NCBI GenBank assembly: GCA_002365595.1 | Contig: DFAM01000023.1 | Location: 57,051-121,050 of the forward strand | DNA: 64,000 bases | Source: Acinetobacter sp. UBA3106 | GTDB lineage: Bacteria > Pseudomonadota > Gammaproteobacteria > Pseudomonadales > Moraxellaceae | Direction of reading: 5' to 3' | The notes under the pieces: generated by a model | What the model saw: the letters and a program-made list of their open reading frames with translations, nothing else | Databases searched by the model: none | Told to the model about the DNA's origin: nothing | Shown: piece after piece, positions 15,806 to 24,414 of the stretch | Position numbering within the stretch: position 1 is the first letter of the stretch | Layout of the letters: every line of letters starts with the position of its first letter | Position numbers and translations under genes: made by a program

Positions 15806-16774
15806 TTACTTAGGAATTTCCTGTTCTTCATCAAATTCAGGTTTTACTTGTACAATAAAGTCTTGACGGTTCAGGCCGCGCCATAAGGCAAATGCAGTAC
15901 CAATATAAATTGAAGAATAAGTACCGACAAATACACCAATAAACATGGCAACAGAGAACCAGTGCAAACCTTCACCACCCAGGAACATCATCGCAACCAC
16001 AACCAGCAATAAGGTCATGGAAGTATGAATGGTACGGCGTAAAGTTTCGGTCAAAGAAATATTGACCACTTCACGAGGGGTAGCACCGCGAATCTTACGG
16101 AAATTTTCACGGATACGGTCAGAAACCACGATGTTATCGTTTAGCGAGAAGCCTAACAGTGCCAGAATGGCAGCCAGTACGGTTAAGTCAAACGGCCATT
16201 GCATCATGGCAAAAACACCAATGGTTACAATGACATCGTGGAATAACGAAAGCACTGCGCCTACCGCCAGCTTGAATTCGAAACGAATAGTCACGTAAAC
16301 CAGCATCAACAGCAAAGCCAAGGCTACGGCACCTGCCGAACGGACATAAAGTTCATTACCGACTTGTCCACCGACAGAATCCACTTTGTGGACTTCAGCA
16401 GGGTTGTTCGGTAATTGTGCCGCCTTGGTAATGGCGTTATTCAGATCTTCTACTTCAATGTCCTGCACAGGCATACGAACCAAAAGGTCTTTGTTGCTAC
16501 CGAGGGTTTGCACCACAGCATCTTTAAAACCTGCCTGGCTCAAGGCCTGAATAACTTCAACCTGGTTGGCAGGTTGTTTATAGTTCAACTCGGCAGAGAC
16601 ACCGCCGGTAAAGTCCAAACCGAGGTTTAGACCTTTGGTGGCAATAAAAAAGATACTGGCCAGGGTTAAAAGAATAGAGATAATTGCCGCAGGTTTGGCA
16701 ATTTTCATAAAGTCTATGATGCGCTCATCATCCGGGCGACCGTATTTCTTTTTCGGTTGAGTCATATCAGTCAT
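15806..16774 (-). CDS. secF: Protein translocase subunit SecF
   Basis: A 322-residue inner-membrane protein with six predicted membrane segments. It has the SecF-type opening block GLDFTGGVSAELNY near residue 52 and SLNDNIVVSDRIRENFRK in the membrane domain, both characteristic of the SecDF family. With SecD and YajC it uses the proton gradient to pull secreted proteins through SecYEG. It starts 10 bases after the secD stop. A second ATG three codons in (16765) is an alternative start. Confidence 0.95.
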   Translation of the reverse strand: MTDMTQPKKKYGRPDDERIIDFMKIAKPAAIISILLTLASIFFIATKGLNLGLDFTGGVSAELNYKQPANQVEVIQALSQAGFKDAVVQTLGSNKDLLVRMPVQDIEVEDLNNAITKAAQLPNNPAEVHKVDSVGGQVGNELYVRSAGAVALALLLMLVYVTIRFEFKLAVGAVLSLFHDVIVTIGVFAMMQWPFDLTVLAAILALLGFSLNDNIVVSDRIRENFRKIRGATPREVVNISLTETLRRTIHTSMTLLLVVVAMMFLGGEGLHWFSVAMFIGVFVGTYSSIYIGTAFALWRGLNRQDFIVQVKPEFDEEQEIPK

Positions 16775-16784
16775 CTTCGATCTC

Positions 16785-18686
16785 CTAAATGCTCAACTTT
16801 TTCAAGTTACGTTTTTTGCCATAAATAAGCTGTACGATCGCGCGTGTTACAGTAATGGCTGTAAACATCGAGCAGACAATACCAATCATCAAGGTGACTG
16901 CAAAGCCTTTAATCGGGCCGGTACCAATGGCAAACAGAATGAACGCAACCAGGAAAGTGGTTAAGTTCGAGTCAAAAATGGTGTTATAGGCCCGATCATA
17001 ACCTGCGACAATGGCCTGTTTGGGCGATGCTCCCCATTTCATTTCTTCCCGTATTCGCTCACAGATCAGTACGTTGGCATCGACCGCCATACCAATGGTA
17101 ATCACGATACCGGCAATACCCGGAAGGGTGAGGGATGCGCCAATCCATGACATGACTGTCAGGATCATCGCCAGGTTGGCAATCAGGGCAAAGTTGGCAA
17201 TTAAACCGAATAGACGGAAGAATACCACCATCCAGATTGCGACCAGAATGAAACCGATTTGAGTTGATAACACGCCTTTGTCAATATTTTCCTGACCCAG
17301 GCTTGGACCCACGACACGTTCTTCAACGAAGTACATAGGCGCAGCCAAAGCACCGGCACGAAGCATCAAGGCAAGTTCAGCCGCTTCTTGAGGTGAATCC
17401 AGACCGGTAATACGGAACTGGGAACCTAATACTGCCTGAATGGTTGCTGCATTAATGATGACAGATTCTGCATAAGGCGTACGAACTTCAGTTTGCGCAC
17501 CGGTTACAGGATCTGGAACATAACTGATTTTCTGCTTGTTCTCGATGAACAATACCGCCATGCGCTTACCAACCGCATTACGGGTTGCATCAGCCATCAG
17601 TTTGCCGCCAGCGCTGTCCAAAGTAATATTTACTTCAGCACCACCGGTATCCTGGCTAAAGCCACTCGATGCGTTTTGTACACGTTCACCGGTCAGAATA
17701 CGGTTACGATTAAGCAGTAATTCACGACCACTATCCAGTGACTCATAAGCAAAAGCTTCTGTACCTGGCGGTAAGGCTTTTCCTGACGCCTTACCGGTAT
17801 ATGGATCGATATACTGGTCATTCAAATCGGAAACGATACGGAATTCCAGGTTCGCTGTACGACCTAATACACGTTTCGCTTCGGCAGTGTCTTGCACCCC
17901 TGGTAATTCAACCACAATACGGTTGCTACCTTGAGTTTGAACCAATGCTTCCGCTACACCTAACTCGTTAATACGGTTACGTAAAGTGGTTAAGTTCTGG
18001 TTGACTGCATAAGACTGAATTTCCTGCTTGCGTACATCGGTATAATTCAAACGCAGGGTTGAACCCGTTTCGGATGCAACAGCTTGCTGATTGAATTCAT
18101 TACCATTACGGCGTAAGAAATCCATCACCGCGTCACGATCGCTGTTGTTGGCGAACTGTACGGTAATAGTATTGTTATTCAAAGACAGGCTGTTGAATTT
18201 CAGTTTGTTGTCACGCAGTTGACGACGCAAATCAGTCGCCGATGTTTCCATACGCTGACTGATTGCCTTGTCCATATCCACTTCCAGCAAGAAGTGAACA
18301 CCACCACGTAAATCCAGACCCAGTTTCATGGGTTTGGCACCAATTTTCTGTAGCCATTCTGGAGTCGTTGGCGCAAGGTTTAATGCCACAACATAATTTT
18401 CGCCAAGTCCACGACGTAAAACTTCTTTAGCTTTTAACTGGGCTTCGGAAGAGTCTAAACGTAAAAGGGCAGCATTATTGCTAAAGCTGTTGTCATGGCT
18501 TGTAATTTTTTCACTTTGTAATAATTGCTCTGCTTTTTGCACGATGCTTTGATCAATTTGGGTACCAGCTTTGGCACCCGAAATTTGAACAGCAGGTTCA
18601 TCGGGGTACAAACTAGGCAGGGCATATAATGTGCTAATCATTAAAACCACAATGATCAGCAGATATTTCCATGCTGGGTAACGCAT
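16785..18686 (-). CDS. secD: Protein translocase subunit SecD
   Basis: A 633-residue SecD. It has an N-terminal membrane segment (about 8-25), the block KLGLDLRGGVHFLLEVD, a large periplasmic domain and the membrane domain with GMAVDANVLICERIREEMK. The start at 18686 (MRYPAWKYL) gives the usual N-terminus; a longer frame upstream would add 13 residues and run into the hairpin described separately. It is encoded between yajC and secF, the standard order. Confidence 0.95.
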   Translation of the reverse strand: MRYPAWKYLLIIVVLMISTLYALPSLYPDEPAVQISGAKAGTQIDQSIVQKAEQLLQSEKITSHDNSFSNNAALLRLDSSEAQLKAKEVLRRGLGENYVVALNLAPTTPEWLQKIGAKPMKLGLDLRGGVHFLLEVDMDKAISQRMETSATDLRRQLRDNKLKFNSLSLNNNTITVQFANNSDRDAVMDFLRRNGNEFNQQAVASETGSTLRLNYTDVRKQEIQSYAVNQNLTTLRNRINELGVAEALVQTQGSNRIVVELPGVQDTAEAKRVLGRTANLEFRIVSDLNDQYIDPYTGKASGKALPPGTEAFAYESLDSGRELLLNRNRILTGERVQNASSGFSQDTGGAEVNITLDSAGGKLMADATRNAVGKRMAVLFIENKQKISYVPDPVTGAQTEVRTPYAESVIINAATIQAVLGSQFRITGLDSPQEAAELALMLRAGALAAPMYFVEERVVGPSLGQENIDKGVLSTQIGFILVAIWMVVFFRLFGLIANFALIANLAMILTVMSWIGASLTLPGIAGIVITIGMAVDANVLICERIREEMKWGASPKQAIVAGYDRAYNTIFDSNLTTFLVAFILFAIGTGPIKGFAVTLMIGIVCSMFTAITVTRAIVQLIYGKKRNLKKLSI

Positions 18687-18704
18687 CTGTTTTCTTCTTA
18701 AAAT

Positions 18705-18729
18705 GAAAAAGTCGTGCAAGGGCACGACT
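18705..18729 (-). terminator. Terminator-like hairpin between yajC and secD
   Basis: On the minus strand AGTCGTGC-CCTT-GCACGACT is an 8-bp perfect stem with a 4-base loop, followed directly by TTTTTC. It lies between the yajC stop and the secD start, with the T tract about 18 bases before the secD ATG. It looks like an intrinsic terminator or attenuator inside the operon. Confidence 0.7.
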
Positions 18730-18737
18730 AATTTTGA

Positions 18738-19067
18738 TTAGAGATTATTTAATGTGCCTTCAGGAAGAACTGAAATCACACTTGCGCGCTGAATTTTTAC
18801 TTCTACGCCACGGCTTAATTCAACCACTGCAAAATCACCTTCAATTTTAGTGATTTTACCCATTAAGCCACCCGCAAAAACAACTTCGCTACCTACACCC
18901 AGGCTTTCAACCAGAGTACGGTGTTCTTTTGCGCGTTTTGCTTGAGGGCGCCAGATCAGGAAATAGAAAATTGCGACAAAAACCGCAATCATCAAAAGGT
19001 TAGTCACCAAACTTGGTTGTTGTGCAGCTTCACCTGCTGCGTGAGCAGTAGAAATAAAAAGGCTCAT
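18738..19067 (-). CDS. yajC: Preprotein translocase accessory subunit YajC
   Basis: A 109-residue protein with one membrane segment (about 20-40), ending FLIWRPQAKRAKEH, the YajC signature. The soluble tail contains LGVGSEVVFAGGLMGKITKIEG. It associates with SecDF in the inner membrane. It is encoded between tgt and secD. Confidence 0.93.
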   Translation of the reverse strand: MSLFISTAHAAGEAAQQPSLVTNLLMIAVFVAIFYFLIWRPQAKRAKEHRTLVESLGVGSEVVFAGGLMGKITKIEGDFAVVELSRGVEVKIQRASVISVLPEGTLNNL

Positions 19068-19171
19068 TTCAATTTCCTAAACTAAAAAAATGTATTATCA
19101 ACTACATGATAAATAAACTGACTTGCTCTGCAATTTACCTTGTCTTTTTCCTCAGCGCAAATGCTGATGGA

Positions 19172-20302
19172 TTAATCTTCAGGACAAGGCGGCACTTCTA
19201 GACCACGACGCGCATAAAAATCCTGTACATATTCATCAAAAGTACCATTATCCAACGCATCACGAATGTCTTGTGTAAACCTTTGGTAATAACGCAGGTT
19301 ATGAATAGTCCCCAGCATAGAACCGAGCATTTCACCGCATTTTTCCAGGTGGAATAAATAGGCGCGAGTGAAATTCTGGCAAGTGTAACAATCACAATCC
19401 GGGTCAAGCGGACGTTGGTCATGACGATATTTGGCATTACGGATACGTACCAAACCGTCTGTCACAAAATAATGACCGTTACGTGCATTACGCGTTGGCA
19501 TCACGCAGTCAAACATGTCTACACCACGGCGGATACCTTCGACGATATCTTCTGGCTTGCCGACACCCATCAGGTAACGCGGTTTGTCTTCCGGCATTTT
19601 CGGTGGAAGATGATCCAGAATCTTGATCATTTCTTCTTTCGGTTCACCAACAGACAGACCACCAATGGCAAAGCCATCAAAGTCAATTTCTTTCAAGCCT
19701 GCCAGTGACTCATCACGCAGGTCTTCATACATACCGCCCTGAATGATCCCGAACAGGGCATTTTTATTTTTTAACACATCATGATGATGGGTTTTACAAC
19801 GTTTAGCCCAACGTAGTGACAGCTGCAAAGATTTTTGTGCTTCTTCACGCGTAGCAGGATAAGGTGTGCATTCATCAAAAATCATCACGATGTCTGAATT
19901 CAGGGTATGTTGAATATCCATTGAAATTTCAGGTGATAAGAAGACCTTAGAACCATCAATAGGAGAGCGGAAGGTTACACCTTCTTCTTTAATTTTGCGC
20001 ATGGCACCAAGACTGAAAACCTGGAAGCCGCCTGAATCGGTCAGAATCGGTTTATTCCATTTCATAAACTCGTGCAAGCCGCCGTGTTCACGAATCACGT
20101 CCAGACCTGGACGCAAATAAAGATGGAAAGTATTACCCAAAATAATTTGAGCTTTAATATCTTCAACATCACGTGGGAGCATGCCTTTGACTGTACCGTA
20201 GGTACCGACAGGCATGAACACAGGGGTTTCCACCACGCCGTGTTCAAGCGTTAAACGACCACGACGGGCACGACCCGACTGACCTAATTTCTCAAACTTC
20301 AT
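19172..20302 (-). CDS. tgt: tRNA-guanine transglycosylase (queuosine)
   Basis: A 376-residue TIM-barrel enzyme that exchanges guanine-34 for preQ1 in tRNAs with GUN anticodons. LTDSGGFQVFSLG carries the active-site aspartate, GGLSVGEPKEEM is a family block, and the zinc site is CDCYTC plus a later histidine (FHLEKC). The frame extends 32 codons further upstream, but the family N-terminus MKFEKLGQSG fixes the start at 20302. It is part of the queA-tgt-yajC-secDF arrangement. Confidence 0.95.
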   Translation of the reverse strand: MKFEKLGQSGRARRGRLTLEHGVVETPVFMPVGTYGTVKGMLPRDVEDIKAQIILGNTFHLYLRPGLDVIREHGGLHEFMKWNKPILTDSGGFQVFSLGAMRKIKEEGVTFRSPIDGSKVFLSPEISMDIQHTLNSDIVMIFDECTPYPATREEAQKSLQLSLRWAKRCKTHHHDVLKNKNALFGIIQGGMYEDLRDESLAGLKEIDFDGFAIGGLSVGEPKEEMIKILDHLPPKMPEDKPRYLMGVGKPEDIVEGIRRGVDMFDCVMPTRNARNGHYFVTDGLVRIRNAKYRHDQRPLDPDCDCYTCQNFTRAYLFHLEKCGEMLGSMLGTIHNLRYYQRFTQDIRDALDNGTFDEYVQDFYARRGLEVPPCPED

Positions 20303-20325
20303 AAAATATCCTGAACAAGAGCAAA

Positions 20326-20341
20326 GCACTGCGTGCAGTGC
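20326..20341. repeat. Perfect inverted repeat in the tgt leader
   Basis: GCACTGC-GT-GCAGTGC, 7-bp arms with a 2-base centre, 24 bases upstream of the tgt start. It could be a protein-binding site or a small leader hairpin. No function is assigned. Confidence 0.5.
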
Positions 20342-20484
20342 AAGAGCGAAAAAACAGTTCGCCGCTAAAAGTTCGCTATTTTCCTTGATTACGCACATAA
20401 ACGCCAGTGTTGTCGAATTTTAACTCGATTCTTTTTTGCTGAAGAAAATAAGCTGAAAGAGTGGCTCTGCTTGCCCTGCGGATG

Positions 20485-20515
20485 GGCATACAGAAAAGAT
20501 GGTTTTCTGCATGCC
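20485..20515. repeat. Inverted repeat downstream of lemA-family gene
   Basis: GGCATACAGAAAA and TTTTCTGCATGCC form a 13-base stem with one mismatch and a 5-base loop, in the gap between the lemA-type stop and tgt. It lacks a T tract on the minus strand, so it is not a standard terminator. It might act as an mRNA-end stabiliser. Confidence 0.5.
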
Positions 20516-20545
20516 GATATTTTGATTTATTCTAATATTAACAAT

Positions 20546-21112
20546 TTAAAAATTCGGTCGGTAGTCAAAATTCTGCGTAGCTGCCAGATCGCGGAAGGGA
20601 CGAATGGCTTTTTTACCCAGTGACATGGTGTTGACGATGTTATTGGGAAAAATCTGAATATTGTTATTAAACAGTTCGACATTACGGTTAAAAATGGTAA
20701 TGGCTGCCCCGACATTTTCATTCTGCTCTTCAATTTCATTCATCATTTTTAGATAAATTTCATTGGCTTTCAACTCGGGATAGTTCTCTACCACCACATT
20801 GAGACTACGCATCACTTCCTTATTGAGGCTTTCGATACGTTGTAACTGGGCAACATCGGCATTGTTTACATTGAGATTTAAAATATTCTGACGCAGTTCA
20901 GTGACTTTTTCCAAAGTACCTTGTTCAAAATTGGAATATTGTTCCACCAAAGGTTGCAGGCCATCCAGAATTTTAATTTTCTGACGTTCATAGCTTGCCA
21001 CATCTGACCAGGCACGAATAGAGGCATTATGATGACGCACAATATTATTGCGAATCATGATACAGGCCACGATCACGGCAATAATCAACAATAAAAAAAT
21101 CAATAGCCCCAT
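20546..21112 (-). CDS. LemA family protein
   Basis: A 188-residue protein with one N-terminal membrane helix (about 3-22) and a long helical body. The body carries the LemA-family features: SVWSDV-like NASIRAWSDVASYERQK, and FNRNVELFNNNIQIFPNNIV near the C-terminus. LemA proteins are membrane-anchored with unknown biochemistry. It is 28 bases downstream of the DUF3137 gene, a pairing seen in other bacteria. It interrupts the common queA-tgt pair. Confidence 0.88.
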   Translation of the reverse strand: MGLLIFLLLIIAVIVACIMIRNNIVRHHNASIRAWSDVASYERQKIKILDGLQPLVEQYSNFEQGTLEKVTELRQNILNLNVNNADVAQLQRIESLNKEVMRSLNVVVENYPELKANEIYLKMMNEIEEQNENVGAAITIFNRNVELFNNNIQIFPNNIVNTMSLGKKAIRPFRDLAATQNFDYRPNF

Positions 21113-21140
21113 TTATTTGTCCCCAAAACATTTATTATTA

Positions 21141-22169
21141 CTATTTTAAAAATTGTGTTAAATCACGCTGTAAGCTTTCTAAATAAGGTAATTTAAAAGT
21201 ACGTAAGTGTCCACGTAATGCGGAAATATCTTGAATGTTTTTTGCCCGTGTTGAAATGTGAAATAAATCGGCAGGCCCTAAAAAACATAAGATATGACTG
21301 TCGGGATGGAAGATTAAATCGCCCTGACGTTGGGCAAAAAACTCATCCAGTCGCAGCACAAATGCAGGGGTGAGCTGTTTCGCCATCTGCATTTCATCGC
21401 TGCCAAAAATATTGAGTTTTTGATTGATTTGTATATCACTGGTATGCCAAGGGAAACTGTAAGGATAATAAAAGTCCTTGTTAGCTGTAGTGACAGCTAA
21501 CCCTTGTACTTCGATATCAAAAACAAAGACACCCCATAAATCTTTATGTACTTCGCTGACCTGTACTTCATTGCCGTCTTTATTACGGATACGGATTTCA
21601 TTGACATAATGATATTGAAACACCATGACCTGATGCTGTTTGCCTTCATCATCCGTCCATTGGGTGCTGGCGTAATAGGGAAAGTCATTGGAAATACTGC
21701 CCTGATTAAAAACCGGGAACAGGCGTTTTAAATGAGCAATAAATAAAACCGGTTGCATGGGAACAGAAAGATGTTGCGGCTGCTGCTGGAAGGCGAGATT
21801 GTATTTTTTGGCAATGGTTTGCTGTTCCAGATATTCAATGACTTCATCCACGGGCTTGCTTTCTTCGTAGCTAATATAGGCCCAGAAAATCATAAAAAAA
21901 CCGCTGATCAAGCTGATCTGAATCCAGATATTGCCTGGATTGATAAAAATCAGCAGGATAAAAAAAAGTCCTGCTGCTGCCAGAAGCAACGGGAGGACAT
22001 TTTCAAACTTGAGCACGATCGGGGCATTCCAAGGGTGCAGGCCATCTAAAATATCCTGATGCGTTTGCGCCTTGCGGCCAATGTCCCAAAGCCGCGCAAC
22101 ATTATTAAAGACCCGTTCATTTTTTTTACGTCGAATATGAATCGAATGTTTAACAGTATCGAGCGGCAT
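21141..22169 (-). CDS. DUF3137-family membrane protein
   Basis: A 342-residue protein with two adjacent hydrophobic segments (about 57-75 and 80-96), separated from a cytosolic-looking C-terminal domain rich in aromatic residues. The block NKDGNEVQVSEVHKDLWGVF resembles the DUF3137 family, which usually sits next to lemA genes as here. No catalytic residues are evident. It lies between queA and lemA on the same strand. Confidence 0.8.
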   Translation of the reverse strand: MPLDTVKHSIHIRRKKNERVFNNVARLWDIGRKAQTHQDILDGLHPWNAPIVLKFENVLPLLLAAAGLFFILLIFINPGNIWIQISLISGFFMIFWAYISYEESKPVDEVIEYLEQQTIAKKYNLAFQQQPQHLSVPMQPVLFIAHLKRLFPVFNQGSISNDFPYYASTQWTDDEGKQHQVMVFQYHYVNEIRIRNKDGNEVQVSEVHKDLWGVFVFDIEVQGLAVTTANKDFYYPYSFPWHTSDIQINQKLNIFGSDEMQMAKQLTPAFVLRLDEFFAQRQGDLIFHPDSHILCFLGPADLFHISTRAKNIQDISALRGHLRTFKLPYLESLQRDLTQFLK

Positions 22170-22195
22170 GGCGTGCTTCTTTTTATCGGCAAATA

Positions 22196-23233
22196 TTAAG
22201 GTGTGATTTTATCAATCAACATGGCATCGCCATAACTGAAGAAACGGTACTTGGCTTCTACAGCATGATGATAGGCATTTAAAATATTATCACGATTCGA
22301 CAGGGCCGAAACCAGCATCAATAAAGTTGATTCAGGAAGATGGAAGTTGGTAATCAGACGATCGACCACTTTAAACTCGTAACCTGGGTAAATAAAGATT
22401 TGGGTATCGCCCGTCCAGCCTTTTAGTTCACCGCCATTGGCCTGTGCAGCGCTTTCAGTGGCACGGGTTGCCGTGGTACCGACAGCAATCACTTTCTTGC
22501 CACGCGCTTTGGTTTCGCGGATTAGCGCCATAGATTCATCTGAAACATCACACCATTCACTGTGCATAATATGATTTTCAATATCGGTGGTACGAACCGG
22601 CAGGAAGGTACCCGCACCGACATGCAAAGTTACAAAGGTTTTCTGGATGCCTTTTTCTTCCAGCTTTTTCAACAAAGCTTCGTCAAAATGCAGGCTGGCA
22701 GTCGGGGCAGCAACACTGGCGATTTTAGTTGGATCATTAAAGACAGTTTGATAACGCTCGGTATCAATCGATTCAGCTTCACGGTTGAAGTAAGGCGGAA
22801 TTGGCAATGCACCGTATAAATCTAGAACATTTAAAATCGGCTGAGAAAACTCGACAATGAACAGGTTCTCATGACGGCCTTTAACAGTGACTTTAACTTC
22901 ATCTGGACCAATAAACAGTTCTGCACCTTCTTTAGGCGAGTTGCTGGCTTTAATGTGGCAATGCGCAATGAACTTGTCCATCATGCGTTCCACTAAAACC
23001 TCAACAGCGCCGCCAGTGGCACGTTTACCTTTCAGGCGCGCTTTCATGACCTTGGTGTCATTTAAAACCAGCAAATCGCCCGGTTCGAGTAAATCGAGAA
23101 TATCAGTGAAGTGATGGTCATGATATTGGCCTTGAGCATCTAGATGCAAAAGACGTGAAGCACTACGGGTTTCAAGCGGGTAACGGGCAATCAGCTCGTC
23201 AGGGAGATCAAAATTAAAGTCGGAAAGTTGCAT
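22196..23233 (-). CDS. queA: S-adenosylmethionine:tRNA ribosyltransferase-isomerase
   Basis: A 345-residue QueA, which transfers the ribosyl part of SAM to preQ1-modified tRNA to give epoxyqueuosine. Typical blocks are FDLPDELIARYPLETRSASR at the N-terminus, FVTLHVGAGTFLPV, and VDRLITNFHLPESTLLMLVSA. The ATG at 23233 gives the standard MQLSDF start; a TTG two codons upstream is less likely. It leads the minus-strand group that continues to secF. Confidence 0.95.
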   Translation of the reverse strand: MQLSDFNFDLPDELIARYPLETRSASRLLHLDAQGQYHDHHFTDILDLLEPGDLLVLNDTKVMKARLKGKRATGGAVEVLVERMMDKFIAHCHIKASNSPKEGAELFIGPDEVKVTVKGRHENLFIVEFSQPILNVLDLYGALPIPPYFNREAESIDTERYQTVFNDPTKIASVAAPTASLHFDEALLKKLEEKGIQKTFVTLHVGAGTFLPVRTTDIENHIMHSEWCDVSDESMALIRETKARGKKVIAVGTTATRATESAAQANGGELKGWTGDTQIFIYPGYEFKVVDRLITNFHLPESTLLMLVSALSNRDNILNAYHHAVEAKYRFFSYGDAMLIDKITP

Positions 23234-23365
23234 CTTCAATGTATAGAAATAAGAAAAACCTGTGCATTATAGGCCTGAAATGGACAAAACAGATGATATG
23301 TGATGCTTTTTAAGACAAAGTTTTTGATTTTGCTTTAAAAGTGAGCGATTGACTAAATTAGCTAA

Positions 23366-23393
23366 TTGACAATTTCACGTTTGATAGTAATAT
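23366..23393 (+). promoter_or_regulatory. Predicted sigma-70 promoter of tRNA-Leu
   Basis: TTGACA at 23366-23371 and TAATAT at 23388-23393, with 16-bp spacing, about 35 bases upstream of the mature tRNA. It is close to consensus, as expected for a stable RNA gene. Confidence 0.75.
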
Positions 23394-23427
23394 AGCCACC
23401 ACAAGCTGATTAGCTTGCAACACCTTT

Positions 23428-23514
23428 CCCGAGGTGGTGAAATTGGTAGACGCGGCGGACTCAAAATCCGCTGTCAGAGATGACGTGTCGGTTCGAGTCC
23501 GACCCTCGGGACCA
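23428..23514 (+). tRNA. tRNA-Leu (anticodon CAA)
   Basis: An 87-base tRNA including an encoded CCA. The acceptor arms CCCGAGG and CCTCGGG pair fully, the D-loop contains GGTAGACGC, and the anticodon arm reads GCGGACTCAAAATCCGC with anticodon CAA. A long variable arm follows, and the T arm is GTCGG-TTCGAGT-CCGAC. The long variable arm and CAA anticodon identify leucine (UUG codons). Confidence 0.96.
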
Positions 23515-23525
23515 AAATTCTAAAG

Positions 23526-23558
23526 AACCCCAAGCATATTAAGTCTTGGGGTTTTTTA
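23526..23558 (+). terminator. Intrinsic terminator of tRNA-Leu
   Basis: AACCCCAAG pairs with CTTGGGGTT, followed by a T run, 11 bases after the tRNA CCA end. Confidence 0.9.
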
Positions 23559-23638
23559 TTGCCTGATGAAAAGTGGGTAGTTGCATTTAAAGCATGGATA
23601 GATTTTATGTTATTCTTTTTAAAATATTTTTTATTTTT

Positions 23639-24288
23639 ATGAAAATGATAACGATTGATTTATTAATTAAAATTTTGCCAGTATTTCTAGCTGTTGTGCC
23701 TTTTTTAGTCTGGCTTGATAAATCTAAGCGTTTTATGCATCGGCGGAAATTTTATTTGAATCGCTTGGAAGCTGTTAAGCAATACTTGGATAATTATTAT
23801 AATTCGGACAAAATAAATTGGAGAATGATTGCGCTGCACAAGCATTGGTGTGTTCTGAGAAAATTGGACATTTAGAAGTGGATTATGTAATTAAAGAATT
23901 TCCGCAACGTTTTTTTATAATTATTAAAAAATTAATTACTGCACGTCATTTTATAAAAGCATTGATTGAAAATGATAAAATAATTCTTGTGGCGCACTCC
24001 TCTAAAGAAAATTATAAAAAGAAAAGAATGATTTTGGTTGGGATGTATTTGTCTTCAATTATTATTATCCCTCTAAATAATATTTTGGTCTTTCTGATCA
24101 AAAAAATAGGCTGGTTTCCTTTATTTGATGTGTCGGAATGGGTGGTGGTAGCAGGAGGGTTCTGTACTCTTGTTATTGGTACTATTATTGCCATTATTTC
24201 TGGTCTTCTATTTCGTACGATTGATGCGGCTATAGAAATTTATGATGATTTAAAAGTGGAGTGTATTCCTAAAAAGCAAGAAAGCTAA
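23639..24288 (+). pseudogene. Frameshifted gene for a small membrane protein, function unknown
   Basis: Two plus-strand frames overlap here. The first (to 23875) has a membrane segment near its start (KILPVFLAVVPFLVWL) and a basic stretch. The second (to 24288) has two more membrane segments and a plausible soluble part. The run of four A at 23810-23813 is the likely break. One extra A would join them smoothly as ...SDKNKLENDCAAQALVC..., giving one protein of about 215 residues. Either the gene is inactivated or the sequence has an indel error. The start may be 23639 or 23645. The product family is not recognised. Confidence 0.7.
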
Positions 24289-24351
24289 ATTTGGTCTGAA
24301 TTCTAGTTCATAGTCTTGAATGAAAATTAGAGTGTTATAAAAAGACACATA

Positions 24352-24382
24352 AAAAAACCGGCGCCTAAACGCCGGTTTTTTC
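24352..24382. terminator. Bidirectional terminator between the frameshifted gene and icd
   Basis: AAAACCGGCG-CCTAAA-CGCCGGTTTT, flanked by A and T runs; it serves two converging genes. Confidence 0.9.
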
Positions 24383-24414
24383 TACATCACTGACACCGTC
24401 AGTTTTGTATCAAC

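Noticed and set aside
23428..24288. tRNA-Leu as an integration site of a mobile element
   Set aside because: No integrase, no direct repeat of the tRNA 3' end and no phage genes are visible downstream; only a terminator and a small broken gene follow.
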